A stretch of DNA of 44,659 nt from positions 1 to 44,659 of the forward strand of contig NZ_BJMV01000014.1 of the NCBI RefSeq assembly GCF_006539345.1, written 5' to 3'. The notes beneath the pieces are model-generated. The model was not told where the DNA came from, made no database searches, and worked only from the letters and a program-made list of their open reading frames with translations. Numbering within the stretch: position 1 is the stretch's first letter; the number at the start of each line of letters is the position of its first letter. Below are positions 35,164 through 44,585 of this stretch, piece by piece. The DNA comes from Acetobacter peroxydans (lineage in GTDB: Bacteria; Pseudomonadota; Alphaproteobacteria; Acetobacterales; Acetobacteraceae). Made by a program: the position numbers and the translations under genes.

Positions 35164-37028
35164 TCCCGCTCCAGTTCGTCAATAAAGCCGGAAATCACAT
35201 CCAGCCCCTTGCGCCAGAACGCCGGGTCGGAAGCATCCAGCCCGAAGGGGGCCAGAAGCTCGCGGTGGCGCAGCGTGCCGCCCGCCTCCAGCATGGCAAG
35301 ATATTTATCCGCAAAGCCCGGCGCGCCTTCGCTGTAAACACGATAGAGCGCATTCACCAGACAGTCGCCGAACGCATAAGCGTAGACATAGAACGGCGAG
35401 TGAATGAAATGCGGAATATACGCCCAGAACACGTCGTACTCGGGCGTGAAGTTGAAGGCCGGGCCGAGGCTTTCCGTCTGAACCGCCCGCCAGATTTCGC
35501 CAATACGTTCAGGCAGCAATTCGCCGCTGCGCCGTTCGTCATGCACTCGGGTTTCAAAATCATAGAAAGCGATCTGCCGCACCACGGTATTGAGCATGTC
35601 CTCCACCTTCGCGGCCAGCAGCAGGCGACGGCGCTGCGGGTCGGTCTGGGCATCCAGCAGGGAGCGGAAGGTCAGCATCTCCCCGAATACGCTGGCGGTT
35701 TCCGCCAGTGTCAGCGGTGTATCGGACATCAGATAGCCCTGACGCGCTGCCAGCACCTGATGCACCCCGTGCCCAAGCTCATGGGCGAGCGTCATCACAT
35801 CACGGATGCGCCCGTGATAATTCAGCAGGATATACGGATGCGCCGAAGGCACGGTGGGGTGCGCGAACGCACCGGGAGACTTGCCAGGTGCGGGCGGTGC
35901 ATCGATCCACGGATTGCTCAGGAACGTGTTGATGACGCTGCCCAGACGCGGGTCGAACCCGTCATAAGCCTTTTGCACGATCTCCTTGGCCTCGGCCCAG
36001 GGAATGGCGCGCTCATCACTGCCCGGCAGGGGCGCGTTGCGGTCCCAGTGTTCGAGCTTTTCCAGCCCCATCCAGCGGGCCTTAAGCGCATAGTAGCGGT
36101 GCGAAAGGCGCGGATAATCGGCTTTAACGGCTGAAACCAGCGCGTCCACCACTTCGTCTTCCACCATGTTGGACAAATTGCGCGACGAGGTGGGGCGGGC
36201 GTAATGCCGCATCCCGTCGGCAATGGACTTGTCCTTGGCCAGCGTGTTGGTAATCAGGGAGAACAGCCGCAGATTGGTGCTAAAAATCGTACCAACAGCC
36301 TTGCCCGCCTGCTCGCGCACCCCGCGTTCGGGGTCTGACAGGCGGTTGAGGGCCTCGCCCACTGTCATTTCCCGGCCATCCAGCGTGACGCGCAAAGCCG
36401 CAATCGTTTCATCAAACAGGCGGCACCACGCCTGCGCCCCCGTGACGGACTTTTCCAGAAAGACCTTTTCCACCTCGTCGGAAAGCTGGTGAGCACGGTA
36501 CATCCGCACATCGCGCAGGTAAGGCTGCCAGCGGGCCAGTGCAGGGTCTTTCAGCTTTTCTGCAAGATCGTCCTCTTCCAGCCGGTTCAGTTCAAGGCCG
36601 AAAAACAGCAGATCCGCCGCGATAGTGGTCAGGCGCTCGTTCATGGACTGGCTGAAGCGGCTGATAGCCGCATCAGACGAATCCGCCGCGAACAGCAGGG
36701 AAGCGTAGGAACCTGCACGGCCCAGCTTTTCTTCCACGCTCTCGAACGTCTCGAGTGCCTCGGCCAGTTGCGCACCGGACAGGGTGGCGAGCCTCCCCTG
36801 GTAGCGGGCGCAAAACGCCCGTGCCTGTTCCGCCGCCTGCGTCAGATCGGCCTCAAGCTTCGGATCGTCCATCCCCGCGTACAGGGCAGACAGATCCCAG
36901 CGTGGCAGATCCGCCTGCGTAGAGGCAGCGGCCTGCTCCACCTCGGAGGAATAAGCAGCGGCACCACAGAAGGGGGCGGCACGCCGCAGGGAGGACATGA
37001 AATGGGGGGATGGCTTGGTCTGTTCCAT
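35160..37028 (-). CDS. pepF: Oligoendopeptidase F (peptidase family M3)
   Basis: This cytoplasmic zinc metallopeptidase degrades oligopeptides. It has 622 residues, typical for PepF. The N-terminal helical domain (about 45-330) begins LPRWDLSALYAGMDDPKLEADL, and the catalytic motif HELGH is at residues 416-420 (VMTLAHELGHGVHQVL), with the third zinc ligand Glu in LAETASVFGEML. The ending SFIDELERE-like tail is close to the family norm. The ATG at 37028 is taken as the start; the first 40 residues are not conserved and a later start is possible. The next gene, an ABC1-kinase, overlaps by 4 bases, so the two are probably one transcript. Confidence 0.94.
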   Translation of the reverse strand: MEQTKPSPHFMSSLRRAAPFCGAAAYSSEVEQAAASTQADLPRWDLSALYAGMDDPKLEADLTQAAEQARAFCARYQGRLATLSGAQLAEALETFESVEEKLGRAGSYASLLFAADSSDAAISRFSQSMNERLTTIAADLLFFGLELNRLEEDDLAEKLKDPALARWQPYLRDVRMYRAHQLSDEVEKVFLEKSVTGAQAWCRLFDETIAALRVTLDGREMTVGEALNRLSDPERGVREQAGKAVGTIFSTNLRLFSLITNTLAKDKSIADGMRHYARPTSSRNLSNMVEDEVVDALVSAVKADYPRLSHRYYALKARWMGLEKLEHWDRNAPLPGSDERAIPWAEAKEIVQKAYDGFDPRLGSVINTFLSNPWIDAPPAPGKSPGAFAHPTVPSAHPYILLNYHGRIRDVMTLAHELGHGVHQVLAARQGYLMSDTPLTLAETASVFGEMLTFRSLLDAQTDPQRRRLLLAAKVEDMLNTVVRQIAFYDFETRVHDERRSGELLPERIGEIWRAVQTESLGPAFNFTPEYDVFWAYIPHFIHSPFYVYAYAFGDCLVNALYRVYSEGAPGFADKYLAMLEAGGTLRHRELLAPFGLDASDPAFWRKGLDVISGFIDELERE

Positions 37029-37107
37029 GCGATCACTCTAACCTGCAAACTTGCCCGAGGCGAGAGCACTTGCCGGGCGTGCCGCACAGCGCACCCATAC
37101 AGCCGGA

Positions 37108-37147
37108 AAAATACGAAACGGGCGAAGAGGAAGCCCCTTCGCCCGTT
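37108..37147 (-). terminator. Intrinsic terminator of gltB
   Basis: On the minus strand AACGGGCGAAG (37147-37137) pairs with CTTCGCCCGTT (37127-37117), a perfect 11-base stem with a 9-base loop, followed by TCGTATTTTTCC. It lies 29 bases after the gltB stop and separates the gltDB operon from pepF. Confidence 0.87.
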
Positions 37148-37175
37148 ATCGTTCAGTCCCTTGCCCGGAAGCGGA

Positions 37176-40100
37176 TCAGGCCGTTTTTTCCAGAGCCGCT
37201 TCGGGAACGGTAAAGCCGATCACCTTGGCGTAATCCGTCGGCACGATCTGCCAGAAGCGCGGCAGAACCTCTTCCCACTTGTGAAGCAGCATCGCTGCGA
37301 AGGGAGAATCGGTTTCCTCCACATGCCGCTCAACCAGACGCTTGAGCGTATCGGCCCATTTGGGCTCGGTAACGCGTGTCCAGATCAAGGCTTCAGGGTT
37401 AACGCGCTTTTCAAAGGTGTCATGCTCATCGAGCACGAACGCCATGCCGCCGGTAAAGCCCGCGCCGAAGTTGTCGCCCACATCACCCAGCACCACAACG
37501 GTGCCGCCGGTCATGTATTCGCACCCGTTCGACCCACAGCCTTCCACCACGGCCACCGCACCCGAGTTACGCACGGCAAAGCGTTCACCTGCCTGCCCCG
37601 CCGCGTACAGCTCGCCCGCCGTCGCGCCATACAGCACCGTGTTGCCGATAATGGCGTTCTTGTTGGACACCAGCGTGGACGACACAGCCGGACGCACCGT
37701 GATGGTCGCGCCGGAAAGCCCCTTGCCCACATAGTCGTTGGCATCGCCAAGAACTTCGAGCTTGAGGCCCTGCACCGCGAACGCTCCGAGCGACTGCCCG
37801 GCGGAACCGCGCAGACGCACCGTCAGATGCCCCGGAGCCAGCGTATCCATGCCGTACTGCCGCACGATCAGCGAGGACATGCGCGTGCCGATGGCGCGCT
37901 GCGTGTTCTGCACATTGTAGTGCAACTGCATCTTCTCGCCATGCGAGAACAGCGGCCGGGCATCGCCAATCATCTGCGCGTCCAGCGTGTCGGGCACTTC
38001 GTTGCGGCCTTCAAGCGTGCAGTAGCGCGCATAGGGGCCGGGGTCGGCCTGAGACAGCAGGGAGTTCAGGTCCAGATCGTCCAGATCATCCGTCCCGCGT
38101 GAGACCTGATGCAGCAGATCCGTGCGCCCGATCACCTCATTGAGTGTGCGGAAACCAAGCGACGCCAGAATATTGCGCACATCCTCCGCGATGAAGGAGA
38201 ACAGGTTGATCACCTTCTCCGGCGTGCCTTCGAACTTGGCGCGCATGGCCGGGTCCTGCGAACACACGCCTACCGGGCAGGTGTTGGAATGGCACTGACG
38301 CACCATAATGCAGCCCATCGCTACAAGGCTGGCGGTGCCGATACCAAATTCCTCGGCGCCCAGCATCGCGGCAATCACCACGTCACGCCCGGTCTTGATG
38401 CCGCCATCGGCCCGCAGACGCACGCGGTGGCGCAGACGGTTGAGCATGAGCACCTGATGCGTTTCCGCCAGACCCAGCTCCCACGGCAGGCCCGCGTATT
38501 TGATGGAGCTGACCGGGCTGGCCCCCGTGCCACCGCAATGACCGGAGATCAGGATGGCATCGGCCTTGGCCTTGGCCACACCTGCGGCAATGGTACCAAT
38601 GCCCGCACGCGCCACCAGCTTGACGGTTACTGTCGCATCTGGGTTGATCTGCTTGAGATCATAGATGAGCTGCGCCAGATCCTCGATCGAGTAGATGTCA
38701 TGATGCGGTGGCGGCGAGATGAGCGTCACCCCCGGCGTTGCATGACGCAGCTTAGCAATCAGCTCCGTAACCTTGAAGCCCGGCAACTGCCCGCCTTCGC
38801 CCGGCTTGGCACCCTGCGCCACCTTGATTTCAAGCTCGCGGCAGTCGTTGAGGTACTGCGCGGTCACGCCGAAACGACCCGACGCCACCTGCTTGATGGC
38901 AGAGGAGGCATTGTCGCCATTGGGGCGCGGCTTCGCCCGTGACGGATCCTCGCCGCCTTCGCCGGAATCGGACTTGGCCCCGATACGGTTCATGGCGATG
39001 GAGAGCGTTTCATGCGCCTCGGGGCTGAGAGCCCCCAGAGAAATGGCAGGCGAGATCAGACGCTTACGCAGCTGCGTGATGCTTTCGACCTCTTCCACCG
39101 GAATGGGGGTACGCCCATCCCGGAAGTCGAGCAGGTCGCGCAGCGCCACGGGGGGCTGCGCGCGCACCGCATCAGCATAGCGCTTGTAGGTGGTGAAGCT
39201 GTCCGTCGCCACGGCAGTCTGGAGCATGTGGATCACGCCGCCGTCGAACGCGTGCTGCTCCCCACTGCGGCGCATCTTGTACAGCCCGCCCACCGGCAGG
39301 GTAAGCGCGGATGCAGCCGCCCATGCCTGCTGGTGCAGGCCCAGCACCTTGCGCGCAATACCAGACAGGCCAATGCCCGAAATGCGCGACGGCATACCGG
39401 GGAAGAATTCCGCCGTCAGCGCACGAGACAGGCCCACCGCCTCAAAATTGCAGCCGCCACGATACGACGCCATGATGGAAATACCCATCTTGGACATGAT
39501 CTTGAGCAGGCCCTTGTCCACCGCCTTGCGGTAACGCTCCATGCACTCACGCAGGCTGCGCGCGCCAAACAGGCCCCGGCGGTGCCGCTCGGCAATGCTT
39601 TCCTGCGCCAGATACGGATTAACCGTGGTCGCGCCGACCCCGATCGTGACCGCAATGGCGTGCACGTCCAGCGCGGTAGCCGTGCGTACGTTCAGCGATG
39701 TGAACGTACGCAGCGAGGTGCGCACCAGATGCGTATGCACCGCTGCCGTCGCCAGAATCATGGGGATGGAAGCCCGCGCGGCGGACTGATCTTCGTCCGT
39801 CAGGAACACATGGGTGCAGCCACGCCGCACGCCTTCCTCAGCTTCACGACGAATCCGCGCAATTGCCTCACGCAGCCCGGCCTCGCCATCGGCGGCAGGG
39901 AAAGTGCAATCGATCACGCAGCCCGCGTCTTTACAGAAAGCGCGCAGGGCTTCGTACTCGCCCGAGGTCAGCACCGGGCTGGGCAGTTGCAGCATGGCGC
40001 ACTGCTCGGCCGACTGATCCAGAATGTTGCCCAGATTCCCCAGCCGCGTCACGAGACTCATGACACCCGATTCACGCAGGGAATCGATAGGCGGGTTGGT

Positions 40101-41723
40101 GACCTGGCTGAACATCTGCCGGAAGTAGTGCGACAGCCCACGATAGCGCGAGGACAGAACGGCCAGAGGCGTATCATCGCCCATGGAGCCGATAGCCTCG
40201 CTCGCGTCTTCCACCATCGGGTGGAGAATGGCTTCCAGTTCCTCAAGCGTGGTGCCTACCGCAAGCTGGCGGCGGCGCAGTTCGTCACCTGTATAATGCG
40301 CAGGCTCCGTCACGTCGGAACGAACCAGATGCCCGATTTTCTGCGTGCACTTGATCCATTCCGAGAAATCCTGACGGCTGGACAGCAGGTCGAGCAGTTC
40401 GCCATTGCCGTACAGCCGCGCTTCGTCCAGATCGACGCCGATCATCTCACCCGGACCAAGGCGCCCACGGCTGACAATGGCGTTTTCAGGCACCCGCACC
40501 ATACCGGTTTCGGAGCCCACGATCAGCAGACGATCCGTGGTGATGGTGTAGCGCAGCGGACGCAGGCCCGAACGGTCCAGCCCCGCGACAATCCAGCGAC
40601 CATCCGTGGCGCATACGGCAGCCGGGCCGTCCCACGGTTCCATGACGGCATTGCAATACGTGAACATGTCCCGATGCGCCTGCTTCATGGAGGAATTGCT
40701 CCCCACGCTGGCCGGGATCATCAGCGCCTTGGCCGCGGGCGCATCACGCCCGGCAAAGGTCAGCAGTTCAAACACATTGTCCAGCGTAGCGGTATCCGAG
40801 CCACCGACCTGCACCAGCGGCTTGATATCGTTCATCCACGGGTCGAGATCAGGGTGCGAAAGCCGTGTCTCGTGGCTTTTCATCCAGTTGACGTTACCCG
40901 AGATGGTGTTGATCTCGCCATTATGCGCCAGACGGCGGAAAGGCTGCGCCAGCTTCCATGTCGGGAAGGTGTTGGTCGAATAACGCTGGTGATAGATGGC
41001 AAAACGGCTGACAAACCGCTCATCCAGCAGATCGGGATAGAATTCCGTCAGATGTTCGGCAAGGAACATGCCCTTGTAGATAACGGAACGGCAGGAGAGC
41101 GAGCAGATATACAGGTCAACCTGCGCCGCGATGGCCGCCTTTTCAATACGGCGACGGATCACGTACAGGTCGCGCTCGAACTCTGCCTCGTCCCGGCAAG
41201 GCAGGTTGCGGATCAGAATCTGCTCGATTTCGGGCCGGGTAGCGTTGGCTTTCTCACCAATGCAGGCGGTGTCGATCGGAACCTGACGCCAGCCATAAAT
41301 GCCGTAACCAAAGGCCAGAATTTCAGTCTCGATAATCTGGCGGCACTGTTCCTGCGCACTCAGGTCCGTCTTGGGCAGAAAGACCTGCCCCACCGCAATC
41401 GGCCCCTTGTCCGGGCTGTTGCCCGTACGGCGGATGGCATCGGCAAAAAACGCCTGCGGAATTTCAACGTGAATACCCGCACCGTCGCCCGTCTTGCCGT
41501 CGGCATCAACCGCACCGCGATGCCAGATGGCCTTCAGCGCGGCGATACCCGCTTCCACCACTTCGCGGCGGCGCTGTCCATCGAGCGCGGCTACAAGACC
41601 CACACCGCAGGAATCGCGTTCATCCGCCGGGTCATACAGACCTTCCAGCGCTTTTACGTTGGCGTCCCACGCGCTCAGGAACTCCGCGCCGCTTTCCATG
41701 TTCGGAACCTGTTCCATCGTCAT
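37176..41723 (-). CDS. gltB: Glutamate synthase large subunit
   Basis: GltB is the catalytic subunit of NADPH glutamate synthase, which makes two glutamates from glutamine and 2-oxoglutarate. It has 1515 residues. The N-terminal glutaminase nucleophile Cys is in ERDSCGVGLVAALDG after a short propeptide that is normally removed. The 3Fe-4S site is visible as CIMVRQCHSNTCPVGVC near residue 1170, preceded by the FMN barrel with SGHCGGTGASPVSSIKYAG, and the C-terminal beta-helix has GCGSNGCEYMTGGTVVVLG. The start ATG overlaps the gltD stop by one base (TGATG) with AGGAG upstream. The order gltD-gltB is reversed relative to E. coli gltBD. A strong terminator ends the operon. Confidence 0.97.
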   Translation of the reverse strand: MTMEQVPNMESGAEFLSAWDANVKALEGLYDPADERDSCGVGLVAALDGQRRREVVEAGIAALKAIWHRGAVDADGKTGDGAGIHVEIPQAFFADAIRRTGNSPDKGPIAVGQVFLPKTDLSAQEQCRQIIETEILAFGYGIYGWRQVPIDTACIGEKANATRPEIEQILIRNLPCRDEAEFERDLYVIRRRIEKAAIAAQVDLYICSLSCRSVIYKGMFLAEHLTEFYPDLLDERFVSRFAIYHQRYSTNTFPTWKLAQPFRRLAHNGEINTISGNVNWMKSHETRLSHPDLDPWMNDIKPLVQVGGSDTATLDNVFELLTFAGRDAPAAKALMIPASVGSNSSMKQAHRDMFTYCNAVMEPWDGPAAVCATDGRWIVAGLDRSGLRPLRYTITTDRLLIVGSETGMVRVPENAIVSRGRLGPGEMIGVDLDEARLYGNGELLDLLSSRQDFSEWIKCTQKIGHLVRSDVTEPAHYTGDELRRRQLAVGTTLEELEAILHPMVEDASEAIGSMGDDTPLAVLSSRYRGLSHYFRQMFSQVTNPPIDSLRESGVMSLVTRLGNLGNILDQSAEQCAMLQLPSPVLTSGEYEALRAFCKDAGCVIDCTFPAADGEAGLREAIARIRREAEEGVRRGCTHVFLTDEDQSAARASIPMILATAAVHTHLVRTSLRTFTSLNVRTATALDVHAIAVTIGVGATTVNPYLAQESIAERHRRGLFGARSLRECMERYRKAVDKGLLKIMSKMGISIMASYRGGCNFEAVGLSRALTAEFFPGMPSRISGIGLSGIARKVLGLHQQAWAAASALTLPVGGLYKMRRSGEQHAFDGGVIHMLQTAVATDSFTTYKRYADAVRAQPPVALRDLLDFRDGRTPIPVEEVESITQLRKRLISPAISLGALSPEAHETLSIAMNRIGAKSDSGEGGEDPSRAKPRPNGDNASSAIKQVASGRFGVTAQYLNDCRELEIKVAQGAKPGEGGQLPGFKVTELIAKLRHATPGVTLISPPPHHDIYSIEDLAQLIYDLKQINPDATVTVKLVARAGIGTIAAGVAKAKADAILISGHCGGTGASPVSSIKYAGLPWELGLAETHQVLMLNRLRHRVRLRADGGIKTGRDVVIAAMLGAEEFGIGTASLVAMGCIMVRQCHSNTCPVGVCSQDPAMRAKFEGTPEKVINLFSFIAEDVRNILASLGFRTLNEVIGRTDLLHQVSRGTDDLDDLDLNSLLSQADPGPYARYCTLEGRNEVPDTLDAQMIGDARPLFSHGEKMQLHYNVQNTQRAIGTRMSSLIVRQYGMDTLAPGHLTVRLRGSAGQSLGAFAVQGLKLEVLGDANDYVGKGLSGATITVRPAVSSTLVSNKNAIIGNTVLYGATAGELYAAGQAGERFAVRNSGAVAVVEGCGSNGCEYMTGGTVVVLGDVGDNFGAGFTGGMAFVLDEHDTFEKRVNPEALIWTRVTEPKWADTLKRLVERHVEETDSPFAAMLLHKWEEVLPRFWQIVPTDYAKVIGFTVPEAALEKTA

Positions 41724-43171
41724 CAACCCTGCTCCTGCGCGGCGGGTGCCGTATTGTTTGCTTCGATCCACTGCTGAATGCTGGCGGCTGCCTCACGCCC
41801 GTCCTTGATGGCCCACACCACAAGGCTGGCACCGCGCACGATATCGCCCGCTGCAAAAACGCCGGGCACCGTGGTCTGGAAATCCTGCTGACCGACCTTG
41901 AGCGTACCCCAGCGCGAGACCTCCAGCCCCGGCTGCGCCCAGAGCTGGGGCAGTGGTTCAGGATCGAAGCCCAGCGCCTTGATGACCAGATCCGCCTCAA
42001 GCGTGAAGGAAGACCCTTCAAGCGGCTCCACGGACTGACGGCCAGAGGCATCAGGCAGGCCGAGCTTCATGCGCGTGGCGCGCACGCCCGTAACATGACC
42101 GTCGCCCACGAAAGCCTCGGGAGCGGCCAGCCATTCGAAACACACGCCTTCTTCCTCGGCGTTCTTCACTTCACGGGCGGAGCCGGGCATGTTTGCCTTG
42201 TCGCGGCGGTAGAGGCAGCGTACGGATTTCGCACCCTGGCGAATGGCTGTACGCACGCAGTCCATGGCGGTATCGCCACCGCCCAGCACCACGACGTTCT
42301 TGCCCTTGGCATCCAGCGCCTGCGCCTCGGCGGGCAGCGTGTCCCCCAGCGAACGGCGGTTGGAGGCCGTAAGGTAATCAAGGGCGCGCTCGATCCCGGC
42401 CAGACCCGCACCGGGGCCACCAATCTCGCGGGACTTGTAAACGCCCGTGGCGATCAGCAGCGCATTGTGGCGCGCGCGCAGGGCATCGAACGACAGTTCG
42501 CCTTCTCCACTGCCGATCCCCTGACCGAGATGGAACACCACGCCGCTTTCCACCAGCAGGTCATGACGGCGGGCTACAATATGTTTTTCCAGCTTGAAAC
42601 CGGGAATACCATAGACCAGCAGGCCGCCCACGCGGTCATAGCGGTCATAGACATGCACCTGAAAACCGGCGGCGCGCAGGCGCTCGGCCGCGGCCAGCCC
42701 GGCAGGCCCGGCCCCGACAATACCCACAGATTCCGCACGTTCGGCGAAAGGACGCGTCGGACGCACCCAGCCGTTTTCAAAAGCCGTATCGGTGATGTAG
42801 CGCTCGACAGCGCCAATGGTCACGCTTTCGAAACCGGGTTCGATCACGCAGTTACCTTCGCACAGCCGATCCTGCGGGCAGATACGTCCGCAGATTTCAG
42901 GAAAGCTGTTGGTGGCGGAGGACACGCCGTAGGCTTCCTCCAGCCGCCCCTGAGCGGTGAGCATCAGCCAGTCGGGAATGTTATTCCCCAGCGGGCAGTG
43001 CACCGAACAGAATGGCACACCGCACTGCGAGCAGCGACTGGCCTGCTCTACCGCCCCGGCGGGCGCGAAATCGGTATAGATTTCGTCAAAATCCGCGCGG
43101 CGGTCTTCCGCCGTGCGTTTCTCCGGCTGTCTCTGCTGAACGGAGACAAATTTCAGCATCTTGTTTGTCAT
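41723..43171 (-). CDS. gltD: Glutamate synthase small subunit
   Basis: GltD carries electrons from NADPH to GltB. It has 482 residues. The N-terminal 4Fe-4S cysteines are in CSQCGVPFCSVHCPLGNN and ICGRICPQDRLCEGNCV, the FAD-binding motif is VGIVGAGPAGLAAAERL near residue 147 and the NADPH-binding motif is VVVLGGGDTAMDC near residue 285. The ATG at 43171 has GGGATT just upstream; an in-frame TTG two codons earlier is less likely. It is the first gene of gltD-gltB, separated from the preceding gene by a terminator hairpin. Confidence 0.96.
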   Translation of the reverse strand: MTNKMLKFVSVQQRQPEKRTAEDRRADFDEIYTDFAPAGAVEQASRCSQCGVPFCSVHCPLGNNIPDWLMLTAQGRLEEAYGVSSATNSFPEICGRICPQDRLCEGNCVIEPGFESVTIGAVERYITDTAFENGWVRPTRPFAERAESVGIVGAGPAGLAAAERLRAAGFQVHVYDRYDRVGGLLVYGIPGFKLEKHIVARRHDLLVESGVVFHLGQGIGSGEGELSFDALRARHNALLIATGVYKSREIGGPGAGLAGIERALDYLTASNRRSLGDTLPAEAQALDAKGKNVVVLGGGDTAMDCVRTAIRQGAKSVRCLYRRDKANMPGSAREVKNAEEEGVCFEWLAAPEAFVGDGHVTGVRATRMKLGLPDASGRQSVEPLEGSSFTLEADLVIKALGFDPEPLPQLWAQPGLEVSRWGTLKVGQQDFQTTVPGVFAAGDIVRGASLVVWAIKDGREAAASIQQWIEANNTAPAAQEQG

Positions 43172-43252
43172 GCGCAATCCCCGGACGACAGGGCGCGCCA
43201 GACAGACCTCGCCCCTTAAATCAAGCGATGCGCACCCTGCCCGTTCCCGCAG

Positions 43253-43283
43253 GCAATAAAAAGACAGTATTACTGTCCTTTTT
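43253..43283 (-). terminator. Intrinsic terminator of the NDUFA9-like gene
   Basis: On the minus strand AAAAAGGACAG (43283-43273) pairs with CTGTCTTTTT (43267-43258), with a single extra G, around a 5-base loop, and runs into a T-tract then ATTGCC. It lies about 60 bases after the stop of the NAD-binding protein gene and separates it from gltD. Confidence 0.75.
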
Positions 43284-43344
43284 GCGTTTCCCGGCAGTTT
43301 TCTGCAGAAAAATCATACACATTCAACCCGACAAGCCTGCCGTG

Positions 43345-44307
43345 TCACCGCTCGGGAACAAAAATCCCCGCCCGGCCACCGCCAGCACGATACCGCTCCA
43401 GATAAAACGGCACGCAGGATGCCACGCTGCGGGGCACCAGCCCGAATAGTTCAAAACCCGATTCGCTCCCTGGCATGACTGTATCGCGCGACAGCATGAG
43501 CAACTGGTCACGCGTCAGCAGTTTAACGGGCAGTTTTTCCAGAAACCACGCCTGCATACGGGCCAGCGACGAAGGCACATGCAGCAGGGGTTTGTCACGC
43601 CCGGTTTCCTGCAACACCAGCCGGGCGATGTCGCGCATGGACATGACCTGCGGTCCACCCAGCTCCCAGCTTCGCGCCACGTAACCATCCTGTGTGGCGA
43701 GCCTGCCCACCACCTCCGCCACATCGCCCACGTAGACAGGCTGCACCCGCGTATCGGGCTCATAGACCGGCAGCACAGGCAGGTAGCGCGCCAGGGTCGC
43801 GAACAGATTGAAAAAACGATCCTCAGGACCAAAAATCACGGACGGACGCACAATCGCGGCATCAGGCCTGTACTGCTTGACGGCATTTTCACCCTCAGCC
43901 CGGCTACGCCCGTAGGCGGAGACCGGATTATCTTCCGCCCCGCAGCCAAGGGCGGACATGTGCACAAAACGCGCAACCCCGGCCTCCGCTGCCAGCCGGG
44001 CCACGCGCCCCGCCCCGTCCACATTCACGGCCTGCAATGTCTGTCCGCCGGAGGAACCCAGCACTGCGGCGAGATTAACAACCACATCTGCCCCGCGCAC
44101 CACGCAGGCCACAGACTGCTCATCCCGCACGCTGGCGTAAAACGGCGCCACCTGCCCCACACGCCCCAGAGGCCGCAACAACGCACCTTGGTCCGGCCTG
44201 CGGCTGGCGACGCGCACCATATACCCGGCCTGCGCCAGAAACTGCACGACATACTGCCCGACAAAACCGCCGCCACCAAAAACGACCGCCGTTCCGCTTA
44301 CACCCAT
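43345..44307 (-). CDS. NAD(P)-binding Rossmann protein, complex I NDUFA9-like
   Basis: This 320-residue extended SDR-type protein belongs to the NDUFA9-like group of atypical epimerases, found in alphaproteobacteria and in mitochondrial complex I. The NAD-binding motif is VVFGGGGFVGQYVVQFL near residue 8, then VVNLAAVLGSSGGQTLQAVN; the active-site region has MSALGCGAEDNPVSAYGRSRAEGE, with Tyr and Lys-replaced Arg (Y-x3-R instead of Y-x3-K), and IVRPSVIFGPEDRFFN. The missing catalytic Lys suggests a structural or assembly role rather than reduction. I choose the ATG at 44307 because an AGG-rich site precedes it; the frame is open to 44397. The 278 bases upstream to the tRNA-Leu gene hold no recognisable gene. 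Confidence 0.85.
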   Translation of the reverse strand: MGVSGTAVVFGGGGFVGQYVVQFLAQAGYMVRVASRRPDQGALLRPLGRVGQVAPFYASVRDEQSVACVVRGADVVVNLAAVLGSSGGQTLQAVNVDGAGRVARLAAEAGVARFVHMSALGCGAEDNPVSAYGRSRAEGENAVKQYRPDAAIVRPSVIFGPEDRFFNLFATLARYLPVLPVYEPDTRVQPVYVGDVAEVVGRLATQDGYVARSWELGGPQVMSMRDIARLVLQETGRDKPLLHVPSSLARMQAWFLEKLPVKLLTRDQLLMLSRDTVMPGSESGFELFGLVPRSVASCVPFYLERYRAGGGRAGIFVPER

Positions 44308-44518
44308 GACCCTGCCTTTCCGCATACCGCCAGCAACACTCCGGGCACAGAACACGTGCCCGGCACACGACGACCGTGTGCGCAGACTGTGACCCAATCA
44401 CAGACAGTCGTGAACCTCCCCTTTGGGAATTCCTCCATAGCTTCACAGGAATGTGGTCATCCCGCGCAGCGATTCGCATTGTTTTCAGCCAGTTGTCAGA
44501 AAAAATACATTTTGGACG

Positions 44519-44547
44519 TTGACGCGCCCCCATACCCACGCTAAACG
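44519..44547 (+). promoter_or_regulatory. Putative promoter of tRNA-Leu
   Basis: TTGACG (44519-44524) and TAAACG (44542-44547) lie 17 bases apart on the plus strand, 39 bases before the tRNA-Leu 5' end. The -35 match is good (five of six), the -10 match is weak. Promoter assignment is inference from spacing and position. Confidence 0.45.
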
Positions 44548-44585
44548 CCTCTCCACCAGCCCGCTCCAAGCGGGTTGCCATTTGA

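Noticed and set aside
39012..41777. 921-codon plus-strand open frame
   Set aside because: It is fully antisense to gltB, with a composition typical of a reverse-strand shadow; other long plus frames over gltB and pepF (35151-38942) are rejected for the same reason.
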